NCBI RefSeq assembly: GCF_000524195.1
Contig: NW_020170496.1
Coordinates: 124,001-188,000 of the forward strand
Length of the DNA stretch: 64,000 nt
Reading direction: 5' to 3'
DNA from: Echinococcus granulosus
Lineage: Eukaryota; Platyhelminthes; Cestoda; Cyclophyllidea; Taeniidae
The notes below the pieces were generated by a model, which saw only the letters and a program-made list of their open reading frames with translations, did no database searches and had not been told where the DNA came from. Shown here in pieces: positions 38,901-50,114 of this stretch. How positions within the stretch are numbered: the first letter of the stretch is position 1; each line of letters opens with the position of its first letter. Position numbers and translations under genes: made by a program.

Positions 38901-41900
38901 TCATTTATCGGACTGTGTTGTGAATCTTGAAGAAACTTTATCGCTTTTTAACGCGGGCTTACTAACTGAATTGTCAAGTATATATTGCGAGGAAATGTCA
39001 AAAATAGAAAGCATACCAGAATTTCATCATTATGGCTATTTTGCTTTGTTTTGTCTGTTTGTTATCTTTGTGAGTTCTCCTAGGTAGCGGACGAGACGCA
39101 TAAAAAGATTGACCTTGCTCGAATGGACTACGCACCAATAGCGAGGCATTCAGCGATTCTATTCTCCTCCATCACTGATCTCCCCAACATTGATCCCATG
39201 TATCAGTACTCACTCAGTTGGTTTGTCAACTTGTACGTCAATGCCATTCAAGATAGGTGAGTGACTGGCTGATCAATACTTGATGAAATTACTTACTACT
39301 TGTCACGTCAGTAGTATGTTTGAGATCACGAAGATTAATGGGACAAGATCTGCGGAAACAGCTGAGCCACGTAAATCCCTCCTTGTATTCTTGCCTAATT
39401 TAGCAACAAGTCGAAGATCCTGGAACGCCGACTGCGTTATATCCAAGAGTACCTTGATTACAAGCTTTACTCAGAGGTGTGTCGAGGCCTCTTTGAAAAG
39501 CACAAACTAGTCTTCTCACTCTCTCTTTGCGCCAGGCTTTGCTTGTAAGTATCACCACGTGTGCGCATGCATGTAGGCAACGATGAGGCTGACTGCTGCA
39601 CAGACTACGCACTTCTATGACATCTGCCTGTACCCCACTACGTGTCGCACGTTGCCTCCAAACACGACAGCTTGATGAAATTCATCGCATCAAAGTGTAT
39701 CAAATAGGGCTTTAAATCACTTTAAAAACAGCAGAAAAAGGCATTAAAGCGTTCAGTTCCACTTTGGTTGTTCAATTGGTTCTTTCTATCGTCTAGTAGA
39801 TACTCCGTTTCGTTCGTCATCAATCCTTCGGAGTATTTCATGTTTACTTTTTTGTATCCATGACTTTGTTATCCACTAACTTGGGACGATAAAGTGCTGT
39901 CGAATAAAAAGTCGCGCTGAACTGTGATGAATTGGGTGAGGTATAAGGTGCATACTTAAGGTATAGGAGGGTGAAATGTAGAACGAAAGTGGGTACATTA
40001 AGCTGTAATGCTAAATTGAGGTTACGTTGCCATTTAATTTGTTGTAAAACTGCCTTCTTTCTCTTTCTGCACACCTTACAACATCACAGCAACAAGTCAA
40101 AGATAGTGGAGAAGCGTATCCGCTACCTCATCGACTATTTCACCTACAGTCTCTACGTGAGCGTCTGCCGGTCGGTGTTTGAGAAGCACAAACTCCTCTT
40201 TTCTCTTCTCCTCTGTTGTAAACTAATGATGTGAGACTCCCCTGCGTTGTGGAGCGTTTTGTGTTCTCTGTTGGTTTCGGCTCTCCCCTCTGACACTTGG
40301 TTGATTCAAGACAGGTGCCAATGAGACGATGGTGTCTCGTGAAGGTGTGCGTTTCGGTTCGAGTTAAACCTGGCAATACTTAGACCTCTGACTTTCCAGG
40401 TTTTCACAAACGCAAATTTTAACTCTTCAGTCCATAACGAACAATGAAACTATAAAGTAAAAAGATTAATTTCCAGCCATAAATGCAAACAATTAGGTGA
40501 CCTGGCAACTACTTAACTTTGTACTGTTCTTGTTACGTCCCTTTTTTATGTTAGCTTTCTCCATTTCTATAAGGGCACAATAATTCGCTTTTTGCCTGAA
40601 ACTATGTGAAAAGCTACCACAATCCTTGAATCGACGAAGCAGAGTTTAAATAGACTTATCTTTCCTCGAAACTAGAATTTACTAAGGTGTCTTGAAGAAA
40701 TTCTACTTTGGTTTGCAATTTTGCCCAAACAATATAGCGAAATGCAAATTCAGGTGCATGGAATAGTAAATCATTAGTTACTGTAATAAAACTTCAACAA
40801 TGAATGTCCTGACAGTATCAGATTATGAGAATCAAAGGTGATTAGAAGGGATCTCATTTACCAACATTTGGCGTTTACATGCCATTTCCCAATCACAATG
40901 TCGCATTCAACTCTCAAATTTGTGAAGAAACACAGAATGGCTAGTAAGTACAAAAAAAGCTTAAAATCTAGCATAAATTTAGTCTTTATTTGTTTGGTTG
41001 CCAAGGTGACTTTTCCCGAAATCCACTGTTTGTCAATCCTAGTCTGATGGGTTTTGCCCATTCACAATGGCACTACTCCTATGCCGCCTTTTTTGTTTGA
41101 AAGCAAAGAAACTACCTCCTAGACTAAAGCTACTTTGTAGATTAATGCAGACTTCGAGCGAAAAACTATTCTAGGTGGCACAGATTTTCTGAATGCAAGG
41201 CTTAATGCTTTTTCACCTGCCCTGCTCTTGGTACACTTCATTTACACCGTATCGTTACACTGTTCTGTAAAGGTGTGCTTTCTGATCCACTTCTTTTAAC
41301 TGATTTTTTTCCTTAGGGCAACAAGACATATTGCTAGTAGTTAGTGAAATACAGTAGCTGAGTGCTTCCAATGGCTAGCGGCTGGATAACATAGCTTTTC
41401 TGGAGGCCATGACCTTGAACCCCGTGTAGTGAACTTTTCTATTGAATACCTCGTCAGTCCTTTTCATTTGCACTTCTGTTTTTACCTCTCATTTTCAGGT
41501 TAAAGTTGCACCGTTCTGCAATGACGTAGAATCACTGAAATATAGCCTGATGCTTCTTCCGTTTCTTCATTTTTTATTCGCCTAGGGCCAAAGATGAGAT
41601 ACACCTAAACGAGTTTCTCTTCTTCCTTACTGGCGGTGTGGGTCTAGAAAATACCGTACCCAACCCGGCTCCCCAGTGGCTCATCTCAACCAGCTGGGAC
41701 GAGATCTGTCGCCTCTCGGACCTGCCGCCTTTTGCGGGCCTTAAGGAACACGTGGCAGGGAATACTCGTGAATGGCAGAAGTTCTACGACTCCAAGACAC
41801 CACATGATACACCCCTGCCTGCGCCATGGAAAACTACTTTGGATCAATTTCGCACACTCATTGTGCTACGATGCATTCGGCCGGATAAGGTGAGTGCCTG

Positions 41901-44900
41901 AGCTTACTCCTTTCAATGAATGGGTTAATTCTTCAACTGATGATTAGGGGCCCCTTGATTCAAGTCAAAGTTATTAAACAAGCTTTCCCAGGGCAATGAA
42001 ATGTATTGAAGTGCATTGAGGTGATGCTTGATTGTTGAACTCGTGACATTTGGAGAAAATGCGGTATTTAGCGGCATGGGCTGGCCCTAAACGATCCACT
42101 CATTACGCCACCCCACATTTTTAAAAGGAGCATCACTTCGTTCATCATCCTCAGGAGACTGAAGACGAAAACGATTATCTGCTGAAAGCCAGCTACGGCG
42201 ATTAGGATTGAAGTCTATCTTCTTGATTCAATTTGTTGCAAGATAAACAATCAGGACTAGCCACTCAGTCAGTAGGAAGGACTTGTTCTTTTTCTTACAA
42301 GGCAGCATGATATGTTGTACCTTATGCCAAAAAACTGACTTGTGAGGGCATTTGCAGAAAGTGAGGAAATTCTGCCCATTCTTTAGCCACATCGTCCGTA
42401 CCTGTCTCTCTAAGAGCTGCTTATCCTCTTCTTGGCACTGGACGTTTGTACTGTTATATGCCAAATACAACAGCAAATATTTGGAAAGTAAAGTTGAGGG
42501 AGGCAGAGGTGGGTGTAATTAAGTTGTTTACTCCTAGAGATTAAATGTAGGACTTATTTGTTTTCCTCACAAGATATGGTGGAAGTCATTTGTGCTGGAA
42601 ATAGCAGTCGATCTCGTGTGTGATGGCCTTAAAACATAATATTCCCACAATTTTGGCACATTTTTGCCTTTTTAGACCAACATTTTTCTCAACAGCTGAA
42701 CATTTACCCATTTCCTTTATAAAAAAACAGTACCTACCCTTGAAGTATCACGAATTTGGATGCATGACATCAATTCCTGTTCATTGACAACTTGGTGACA
42801 AAATGCAAATCTATGCAACCACAATTTAGTTAGGTGATGCGCGTGGTTTTGAAGCAGGTTTTGCTACAAAGACATTTAGAAAAATATCTTTTTGAAGTCA
42901 TTTATCACATATTTATCTTCTGGGGAAGCGCATTTGCAAGTGATACCCCAATAGTCCGCCTTACTGCTGAAAATGGTTAGAAGTAGTTTATTCAAAATCC
43001 GGTGCTTTAGCTATGATCCATTGTTGATTATTGAGCATGACACGCACTACTAGGTTGTTGTCATTTAAAAACCTTATTTAAAATTCCAAGTCTTGTAGAG
43101 TTCTTTCAGTTTTAGGAATGCTATCATCCGTATTTTTTGCTGATAACAAATTCAAATTGTACAGGCTGGTTGCAAACATCCTGTTTGAATCCTCGAGTCT
43201 GCAGCTATTCGTCTCGTTCGTCGATATTCTTGCGTCTCCGCAGGCATTCCGTCCAGACTAATGAGAAATTGCTGGCTGAAACTATTAATACTGCCAAAAA
43301 TGCATTTTCCTACATTCCAGGTTGTACCCGCAGTGACCAACTACGTACGTGGGAAACTGGGCAGGAAGTTTGTCGAACCACCTCAATTCGATCTAGCCAA
43401 GAGTTACGAGGACTCAACATCCACCGCGCCCCTCATTTTTGTGCTCTCACCGGGCGCCGATCCGACTATGGCATTGCTCAGGTTTGCGCACGACAAGGGC
43501 TTTGGAGGCACACGCTTCCAGTCAATCAGTCTGGGTCAGGGTCAGGGTCCCATCGCTGCAAAAATGATAGAACGCGCACAAGCGGAGGGTTCATGGGTGT
43601 TGTTACAAAACTGCCATCTAGCGGTCAGCTGGATGGCAAATATGGAGAAGATTTGTGAGGGGTTCACTGTGGATAATACTGCGCCGACATTCCGTCTCTG
43701 GCTCACTAGCTATCCCTCTCCCAGTGTAGGTATTTTGTTACTACAATGTGATAGTTTCAACACAAAATATCTTGCCGACCGACCAATTGAACGTCTTTAC
43801 ATGTGATTCGTGAATATAAATGACTTCCATCATCCGAAATTGGACTTTAAATGTAGGATCATGGGAATTCATCCTTCATTGGCCTCAAAATTTTGCTGTG
43901 CTACTTAATCGGTTTTTGTGGTTACACCTTAGAGGTGGAGTTGGATTTAATCGCTGTGATATTTTGGCCATTTCAGTTCCCAGTCACTGTTTTACAAAAC
44001 GGTGTAAAGATCACCAATGAACCTCCGTCGGGATTGAGACAAAATCTTCTCCAATCCTATCTGAGTGATCCACTCTCCGATCTAAACTTTTTCTACGGGT
44101 GTCCCAATAATGAAGCGGTGGGTTTGGCTAGTTACTCTATATTTGATCCACTCATCTTCATCCATTTATACGACCACGTGAAATAATTGTAGAGTTAACA
44201 TAGAAATGGTATTATCACCAAGATAGTTACTTCTACAAACAGACAATAGTGATTTTGATCGAGACGCACTTTATTGACATCCTGACGAGGTAAAGTTAGC
44301 CAATTTGGGAATTATTTGTTTCGTGTAGACATTTGAGAAGCTCCTCTACGGACTCTGCTTCTTTCACGCGTTAGTTCAAGAGCGACGTCACTTCGGTCCA
44401 ATTGGTTGGAATATTCCCTACGGCTTCAATGAATCTGATCTGCACATCTCTGTGCGGCAACTACAAATATTCATTAATGAGTATGAGCAGGTAGGTCTCA
44501 TTTTAATCTAGGTAAAGTTTTTAATATTCCTTATCGGATTTGTTACGTAAAATGTTTGGGAGCTCACACTCATTCCTGATTTTACTATTATCATGAAGCG
44601 ACTTTTAATTGGCTCTCGGAATTGACCATTTAAAATTTACTGAACTAATAAAGTGTTCTCCGTGTAGGTACCCTTCGAGGCGATCAACTACCTGACAGGT
44701 GAATGCAACTACGGAGGTCGGGTGACTGATGAAAGGGATCGACGATGTCTCTTAACCATTCTCCTCGACTTCTACTGTCCTGCACTGATTACGGAGACCA
44801 AGTACAAACTGCCCACCAATCCGAACTACTTCATCCCACCGAAAATGGAGTACCATGAGTACATAGAGTTTATCAAAGTGAGCGACCAATTTTAAAATTG

Positions 44901-47900
44901 TGTCTAGAAGTGAATTTCAAAGTCCACAATGAGTCCGGAGGGCTGGGAGAGACCATTAGCATAGTTCCATAGTTTCCTATGGTCCCTGATAAAAAAGCTT
45001 ACCTTCAGGGGTTAACGAATTGTTTTTGATTGACTTTAGAATCTGCCATCAGTGCAGACCCCTGAGGTGTTTGGATTGCACGAGAACGTGGATATAGTGC
45101 GTCAGCACTCAGAGACGAAGGCGCTGCTTGCAGCAACCCTCCTGACGGTCACCAGTATCGGTGTCGGCGGTGGTGGAGGGCAGACCGCCGCGGGTAGCAG
45201 TGACAGCCAACTCAATGACATCGCTACGGACATCATCGGCAAATTGCCGCCTCCTTTTGACATCGATGCTGCGTCAAAGCGATATCCTTTGGTATATCAG
45301 GAGAGCATGAATACAGTTTTGGTGCAAGAGATGGAGCGATATAATAAGTAAGGCTGTCATGGATTATAAGTCTTTAAAATTCTACATCTACAAGTGACAA
45401 ACTGTAGCGTCACATTTTAACCTTTGGGCGACAGTTCAAATCTTTTCGAGATTTAATCGAGCAACTCCAAACATCTCATACGAGCTGATGAAGAGCCATT
45501 AACTACACATCTCTCAAGTGCTTAGTACTTAAGTGTGCTTATTTTCACATTTGCAGCCTTACACAAACAATTCGTCAAAGTCTGCTGAATTTGCAGAAGG
45601 CCCTTAGTGGTCTAGAGGTGATGTCGGCGGAGTTGGAGCAGTTAGTGGCTTCCCTTATGATTGGTCGAATTCCCAATGCGTGGGCATCCCGATCCTATCC
45701 CAGTCTCAAGCCCCTTGGCAGCTACATCATTGACCTCTGCGAACGCCTCGCATTTTTTCAGGTTTTCAAATGACCATTTAATCTCCCACTTCTAGTAAAA
45801 CGATAAGACCGTACAACAGAAACCATTTTTTCTACTTTCCATGAGCTCAGTGGTATTTTGTGCGCGTCTTTAGTGAGAGGCGGTCTGTAGCTTAAAGCAG
45901 AATTGTATGTCTCAATTCATCCAAACGATTTAGATGGCCACAAACATTATCGTGATGCCTTCTCTTCCGTTTCAGCGTTGGTATGAAAACTCCAAACCGT
46001 CGACGTTTTGGATATCCGGATTCTTCTTCACCCAGGCCTTCCTGACAGGTGTGCTGCAGAACTGCGCACGCCAATACACCATCCCAATTGATCTCCTTGT
46101 TTTCGACTTTGATGTCCAACCCGTGTTGAATGTTGAGACTCCACCCAAGGAGGGCACTTACATCAATGGTCTCTTTGCGGATGGATTTCGGTGGGACTAC
46201 GACAGGTACACCCTTAAATCGAGTTTTGGTACTCAGTATTTTGTCCTTTACTTAAAGGAATCTGTTTATTTCTAACCTCTTCAGTTAATTCCATGTACAC
46301 AGCCTGGGATTTTTCACTAGTTAACATATGTTAAAAAGGATTGCAATAGATTAATCACCCTAATTTTTTTCCCAACCAAATTGGTTTGGGATACCGTAGT
46401 TCTTGTGAGTGCCTTCGTGATTCTCGGGGACACAAGACATTCTCCGTTTTTTGTTACGCTATTCAAATAAGTTTACCTACGTCTTGGAAAAAAAGAGATG
46501 GGTTATTGTCTCATTTGAGAAGCACTACAACACTAACATTTTCTTCTGTCCTTAATTACAGAAGTTTAGTTGTTTTAAAGTACTACTTTGAAGGTTAAAA
46601 AAATTAAATTACCTTGCGTAGGCTCCTGCAAAATAAGTACGCGGCAATCGTTGTGTTCCCGAATGAAAGACTGGTGCTTTTTATTTCATTTATGTAAAAA
46701 GAAATTACACCCTCTTCAGGGCAATAGTAGGAAGGTGAAAACCTTACTGTCAGACTAAAGATGCATGTAGCTTCTTTTGGAGTAATATAGTAACCCTTCA
46801 TGACCTCAGGAAGCGTTCTCATTCCTCATTCCTAGTAGTTTCGTCTAGAAAATCTCGAGTTTTCATCTTTTCAGGTCTAATTTTTAAACATTTTGACACA
46901 TTTGCCAGCTCATACTCCCATTCACTCTCGCTTGATTAACTAGCTATGGCGTGTAGACGCACCTTATATCCACTAAGTCCCTTTAGGCTTAAGGCTATTC
47001 AAAGGGTCACCTGAGTACTTAGCTTATCGGCAGAGGATCTGCGTTTTGAGGTCTTCGCATTCTCAGATCCTCTGGTTGAGGTGGCGGCGGTGTTCGTACT
47101 TACCTAGGCCATGAAAATTGGCAATATGAGAGAGATACATCCTGGATTCGTCAAAGATTGAACTACTACTACTGGTGTAGCAGCTGGAGTTGTTAGTACG
47201 GACAAAAATTTAAGATCTGCATGTTTGGTCATGCAGAATAGCCGGTATTGTCACTATGATCCAGAGGACAACGCCATGTTTGGCACATTATCCGTTCTAC
47301 GCTGATCCTACTTCGTAGGATGATGCATGAGAGGTTCGTCTTCTGCTTCGCAAACTACGGCCACTGATATTTGGTCGTTTCGCTAATCTGATACTATTGC
47401 GAAATCCACAAGGCCACATTTCCGAAGGGAGAGTGTAGTCTCTTAGCTGATGACTCCATGAACAACCGACACATTCCAGTATACGATACAAAAGTTTGGA
47501 ATTGGGTACAAATAAGACCGACAATTATCTTGCCGTGCAAGCGATTCAAGTTAGAAATCTTACTGTCGACTACTTCGAACCATTCACTTATATTAGCAGT
47601 CTTCAGTTACCTAAATTTTTAGATATTTGGGTACACCTACTGTTAAGCCCGAAACAGGGTCCAAGAACCACACCTGTTAAAACTTTTTGCTGGTATCAAC
47701 GTCTACCAAATCCGAACTTTGATTTAGCCTGGGTACCAATTTAGTCTCAGGGTCCAAGCCGTGCATCACTACTGCAAACTTAGCACACGAAAACCTGGTT
47801 CACATCCCAACAACCAACATTCTTACGTCGAGGCCACTAAAACTCCTCCCTCAGCCTTCTAGTACTGCCGGATCTGGCACTGCCATATTTTGTCCCCCGA

Positions 47901-50114
47901 AAGCAGTCTCGATGCGGCTGTTGTGGCGCTGTTGGTCACAAAGGCAAGTTCTGTAAGTTTCGCCTCTCCGACTTAAAGTCCAGTTCCAACAAGCCAAAGA
48001 AAGCTAGCCACACAGCCGTTCGGCTTTCCGATCCAACGCGCCTGACCTTCAGAGGTGTGCCACTTTTCTACTCAATGACTATCCATTGAGTATGGATGGA
48101 CTTCCCCCCTGAACATCACCATCATTGCAGAGATCCCGTGGCACAATTGCTCATGTTGGTCAATCAAAACTCTCCGGGTCGCTACGGTTATGCGCATCTT
48201 TCCGTTGTGCATTAGTCATTGGAACGCGCCACACCACTAAGGCCAACTTCAACCCACTTGGTCTAGACTGGTTTGACTGGTTGAGGCTGAACCAGGTACA
48301 AAAGCACTACGTTCTCAGAGGTCTTTCAATCCCGATCCGGTTGTTTTCAGACGTCATAGGCCGTCGTACACCTACAGCCTTATGCTACACCAGTATTTCG
48401 GCCGAAGTACTGGTTTCTTATACCTTTATGCTTTAAGTTAACGCGAGTATGCAAAGGTTTGTGAAGGGAGGTCTTCTAACTCTACCTGCTTACTCCATAC
48501 CTGAAGCCCCTATTGTTGTGGTTAGAAAACCCACTGGATCATTTTAGATTGACTCAATGCTGCACTTAGGAGCACCATTACCAATGTTTGTCCCCTGAGG
48601 GTCTACTTACCATACAAAATGAGAGAAGATTCTTTATCTAAACGGACCTTGCTTACGCCTATTTACAAGTTGGAATTGCATCAGTATCGTGAACTTCGGA
48701 CCATAAACACACCGCCAACTGCTCCAATCTAACGACCACCCTTCGAAGTGAAGATTGCTCCCGGTACTCTACAACAAGTGGTCGACGCGATTCTCTCCAG
48801 CACCTCCGGCTTGTCTGTATAGTTGGGTGCCATTCTAGTTCTTGGCGCTACGGTGGATGAACGTCCATGCTCAAAAGTATCAGACCAAACGACTTCCACT
48901 TGGGCTTCGGAAAGTGCAACTTTTTCTTGAGATCGGTAAAATTCCTTGGCTTTATCTTCGATGCTACTGGTGGTCACCTTGATCCAAAGAACATTGGAGG
49001 AATTTCGCAGATTTCGGCCCCGACGGATGTTCTCTCACTCAGTTCGGCCTTTTGCCGTTTCTCTACAATGTCCAAGCTCTAATAGACAGCTTACTTCGAA
49101 GGCCTTTTCCGTCGAATCAGATAAGGCAATACGAGGCCGCCGTTTTTTCACCTGGAGGCAGTATTGAGCTTGGAACGCCTGCTGACTCACTACAGTCTGG
49201 GGTTGCCAACCACCGTGGCTGCAGACGCGTTTGCCTACAGTGTCAGAGCCGTTACTACGAGTGTTCCCCGACGAAACCGGAAGGATTGTTGTATTTGCTT
49301 AGTGGGAAGGTACTACGAGAAAATCAAAAAGGAGGGTTTAACATTGAAATTTGTTGACCGCCGTCTCCAAAAGGCTACCTTATAGCCGATGGCTTATACT
49401 CCTTATTGACCACAAATTCTGACTGTCAATTTTCGGTTCAAAAGACGACATCCTGGCACATTCAAAAAACCAGCTCTACATTAGTTCACGCAATTTCGGC
49501 AGTTTGAAAATAAGTATGTTTTAGTGACGCGTTCTAATGAGTTTGTGGAATCAAAAACATGCCTTGGTGGTGAAAGCTTGATGATGTTGCCAACCCTGTA
49601 CATTTTATCTTTTCGGTTGGATATCTTATTCACAGAGGATGAGATCGAAAGATCACTTACCGAGGCGATGAAAGTGGCACTCCTCGTGGTCATGATGGTC
49701 AAGCCATTCATGAGCAAATGGATTGGTCTCAACTTTTAAGGAATACCAAAAAAATGGAATCAAGCGATTTGTTGTTATGCGTTTTCAGTAGATGAATGTA
49801 AGGAATGAAAGAAGCTCTTTCTTCGGCTACCTAGGATGAAAGTGGGTGACCAGTTGCCCAAGGTGCTCAACGAGGTTTTCCCGGCGATCCACCTTCTACC
49901 CGTGCCAAAGAATAAGAGCAAGATGTCGGCTATGGAGGATAGCAGCTGCTGCTTCTACATGTGTCCAGTGTACAAGACAAGCGAGCGTCGTGGTGTCCTC
50001 TCCACCACCGGCCACTCCACCAACTTCGTCTTGCCCATTTACCTACCCAGCGAGGAGCATGAGAGCTTCTGGATCAAACGCGGGGCCGCATTACTCTGCC
50101 AACTGGACAACTAA
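18710..50114 (+). CDS. DNAH3: axonemal inner-arm dynein heavy chain, DNAH3-like, complete
   Basis: Motor ATPase of single-headed inner dynein arms that slides axonemal microtubules in cilia and sperm. I could join 52 exon positions from ATG 18710 to TAA 50114, 12,150 nt or 4,049 codons with no stop and every junction in phase; human DNAH3 is about 4,116 aa. All landmarks are present: tail, linker, AAA1 P-loop GPAGTGKT (residue 1337), AAA2 GMPLGGKT (1618), AAA3 GVTGTGKS (1974), AAA4 GVGGSGRQS (2340), coiled-coil stalk with microtubule-binding head (about 2597-2996), AAA5, AAA6 and the C-terminal domain ending [15 protein letters not shown]3 is preferred over DNAH7/DNAH12 because of [30 protein letters not shown] and [19 protein letters not shown]. 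The first introns are tiny (28-38 nt). Exon 43 exists as two versions. The weakest junction is the donor gtccat after 21226. Confidence 0.93.
21091..25785 (+). CDS. DNAH3: DNAH3 exons 10-18: tail to linker domain
   Basis: Exons 21091-21226, 21700-21825, 21910-22244, 22425-22767, 22831-23217, 23440-23643, 23864-24154, 24986-25090 and 25435-25785. They encode the helical tail and the linker that swings over the AAA ring; strong anchors are [58 protein letters not shown] and [16 protein letters not shown] lysine/arginine/glutamate-rich insert sits in exon 13 (22490-22610), longer than in human. The donor at 21227 is non-consensus (gtccat), but the phase-0 join gives a sensible sequence. Confidence 0.88.
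25992..28236 (+). CDS. DNAH3: DNAH3 exons 19-23: AAA1, main ATPase site
   Basis: Exons 25992-26246, 26322-26414, 26941-27087, 27173-27418 and 28007-28236. AAA1 is the essential ATPase. Walker A GPAGTGKT is at residue 1337, Walker B is in [17 protein letters not shown], sensor region [19 protein letters not shown], followed by [14 protein letters not shown] and [11 protein letters not shown]. All catalytic motifs are intact, so this should be an active motor. All junctions except the last (phase 2 into exon 24) are phase 0. Confidence 0.95.
28796..29911 (+). CDS. DNAH3: DNAH3 exons 24-26: AAA2
   Basis: Exons 28796-28979, 29050-29274 and 29405-29911. P-loop GMPLGGKT at residue 1618, then [15 protein letters not shown], Walker B region [28 protein letters not shown] and [14 protein letters not shown]. 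These diagnostic strings follow DNAH3 more closely than DNAH7. The introns between them are short (70 and 130 nt). Confidence 0.95.
29985..32506 (+). CDS. DNAH3: DNAH3 exons 27-31: AAA3
   Basis: Exons 29985-30272, 30730-30896, 31157-31349, 32061-32341 and 32422-32506. P-loop GVTGTGKS at residue 1974, Walker [10 protein letters not shown], then [39 protein letters not shown] motif ([15 protein letters not shown] here) and [11 protein letters not shown]. Phase-2 junctions after exons 28 and 30 use donors gtaagt and gtaggt that overlap apparent stop codons in the genomic frame. Confidence 0.93.
32550..33514 (+). CDS. DNAH3: DNAH3 exons 32-34: AAA4
   Basis: Exons 32550-32728, 32809-33001 and 33119-33514. 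P-loop GVGGSGRQS at residue 2340, [38 protein letters not shown] and [20 protein letters not shown] short Gly/Thr-rich insert lies near 33310-33350. Intron 31, just upstream of exon 32, is 43 nt, one of the few very small introns deep in the gene. Confidence 0.95.
33596..36726 (+). CDS. DNAH3: DNAH3 exons 35-38: stalk coiled coils and microtubule-binding domain
   Basis: Exons 33596-33849, 34746-35271, 35986-36264 and 36332-36726. Coiled coil CC1 runs from about [13 protein letters not shown] through [17 protein letters not shown]; the microtubule-binding head contains [31 protein letters not shown] and [12 protein letters not shown]2 runs from [19 protein letters not shown] to [15 protein letters not shown]5 then begins with [19 protein letters not shown]. 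Exon 37 has no hint in its first codons except the join [16 protein letters not shown], which matches NIIRKNYIPNPDF in human DNAH3. Confidence 0.94.
33850..34745 (+). other. DNAH3 intron 35 with GC-rich inserted-looking block
   Basis: The stretch about 34106-34500 is clearly more GC-rich than the intron around it and starts TGTGATGTCCC, the kind of start seen in LTRs. No coding was seen and no target-site duplication was found, so a solo LTR is only a suggestion. Confidence 0.3.
35549..35735 (+). repeat. degenerate (CATC/CCAT)n microsatellite in DNAH3 intron 36
   Basis: Many CATC and CCATC units with interruptions (catccatcc, ttcatccatcc). The open frame across it is an artefact of the repeat. 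The rest of intron 36 (35272-35985) shows nothing else. Confidence 0.85.
37396..39256 (+). CDS. DNAH3: DNAH3 exons 39-42: AAA5
   Basis: Exons 37396-37610, 37897-38089, 38694-38886 and 39084-39256. Motifs: [65 protein letters not shown], a helical segment rich in Glu/Ala, and SAILFFS-like [23 protein letters not shown]. The last exon ends in phase 2, ready to accept either version of exon 43. Confidence 0.94.
37735..37860 (+). mobile_element. fragment resembling a retroelement integrase zinc-finger region
   Basis: In DNAH3 intron 39 the frame at 37746-37836 reads HELGGSGR, then about 10 residues later SRFYFWPHA. This follows the H-x-LGHxGR...RFYWPGM pattern of Ty3/gypsy integrase N-terminal domains. 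The downstream CxxC pair is not preserved. Short and decayed; chance similarity is possible. Confidence 0.4.
39404..39544 (+). CDS. DNAH3: DNAH3 exon 43, version A (alternative exon)
   Basis: 141 nt, acceptor cctaatttag, donor gtaagt at 39545. It joins upstream in phase 2 (AG+C) and downstream at 41586 in phase 2 (TT+G). It encodes [19 protein letters not shown]...[14 protein letters not shown]. This segment lies between AAA5 and AAA6, where human DNAH3 has ...[21 protein letters not shown].... Fully open. It is paralogous to version B at 40090-40230; the two look like mutually exclusive alternatives. Confidence 0.82.
40090..40230 (+). CDS. DNAH3: DNAH3 exon 43, version B (alternative exon)
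   Basis: 141 nt, acceptor acatcacag, donor gtgaga at 40231. Same phases as version A. Encodes [19 protein letters not shown]...[14 protein letters not shown]. About 28 of 47 residues equal version A. B is closer than A to human DNAH3 in this segment (FTYSLYV, VCRS), so B is probably the ancestral form. Confidence 0.85.
41586..46205 (+). CDS. DNAH3: DNAH3 exons 44-51: AAA6 and C-terminal domain
   Basis: Exons 41586-41889, 43321-43725, 43977-44117, 44329-44490, 44668-44877, 45040-45347, 45557-45761 and 45976-46205. Motifs in order: [154 protein letters not shown] and [11 protein letters not shown] glycine-rich run (VGGGGGQ) in exon 49 is a local oddity. Confidence 0.95.
41890..43320 (+). other. 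DNAH3 intron 44, 1.4 kb
   Basis: No coding similarity was recognised. A short open stretch at about 43165-43257 ([15 protein letters not shown]) ends in two stops and has no place in the dynein alignment. Confidence 0.6.
46206..49834 (+). other. DNAH3 last intron, 3.6 kb, enlarged by a retroelement
   Basis: The intron has donor gtacac and acceptor gctacctag and is the largest in the gene. Much of it is a decayed gypsy element (47840-49470). The flanks 46206-47840 and 49470-49834 hold no recognised coding sequence, although gag remnants may extend left of 47840. Confidence 0.75.
47840..49470 (+). mobile_element. degenerate Ty3/gypsy LTR retrotransposon, gag-pol remnant
   Basis: In order on the plus strand: a CCHC zinc knuckle with C-x2-C-x4-H-x4-C spacing at 47913-47954; reverse transcriptase pieces at about 48560-49080, including a match to the LPFGVK...FQQVMDAIL region ([19 protein letters not shown]), the KFLGFIFDA segment and a PTDV...SF piece; then RNase H pieces at about 49170-49440 ([19 protein letters not shown]). 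The pieces lie in several frames with stop codons, and the YLDD active-site region is not intact, so it is dead. Same strand as the host gene. No LTRs were identified. Confidence 0.82.
49835..50114 (+). CDS. DNAH3: DNAH3 exon 52: C-terminal exon
   Basis: The acceptor ctacctag joins exon 51 in phase 2 (AG+G). It encodes the C-terminal cap [43 protein letters not shown] and [11 protein letters not shown], then TAA. The ending is the hallmark of axonemal dynein heavy chains, and [19 protein letters not shown] is typical of DNAH3. Confidence 0.97.

Noticed and set aside
41380..41430. Possible SINE-like stretch with TTGAACCCCG
   Set aside because: Single short string, no A-box at the right distance and no tail.
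43137..43320. Frame upstream of DNAH3 exon 45 ([15 protein letters not shown] and neighbours)
   Set aside because: Ends in two stops in the tempting frame, and exons 44 and 45 join directly with the expected conserved sequence.
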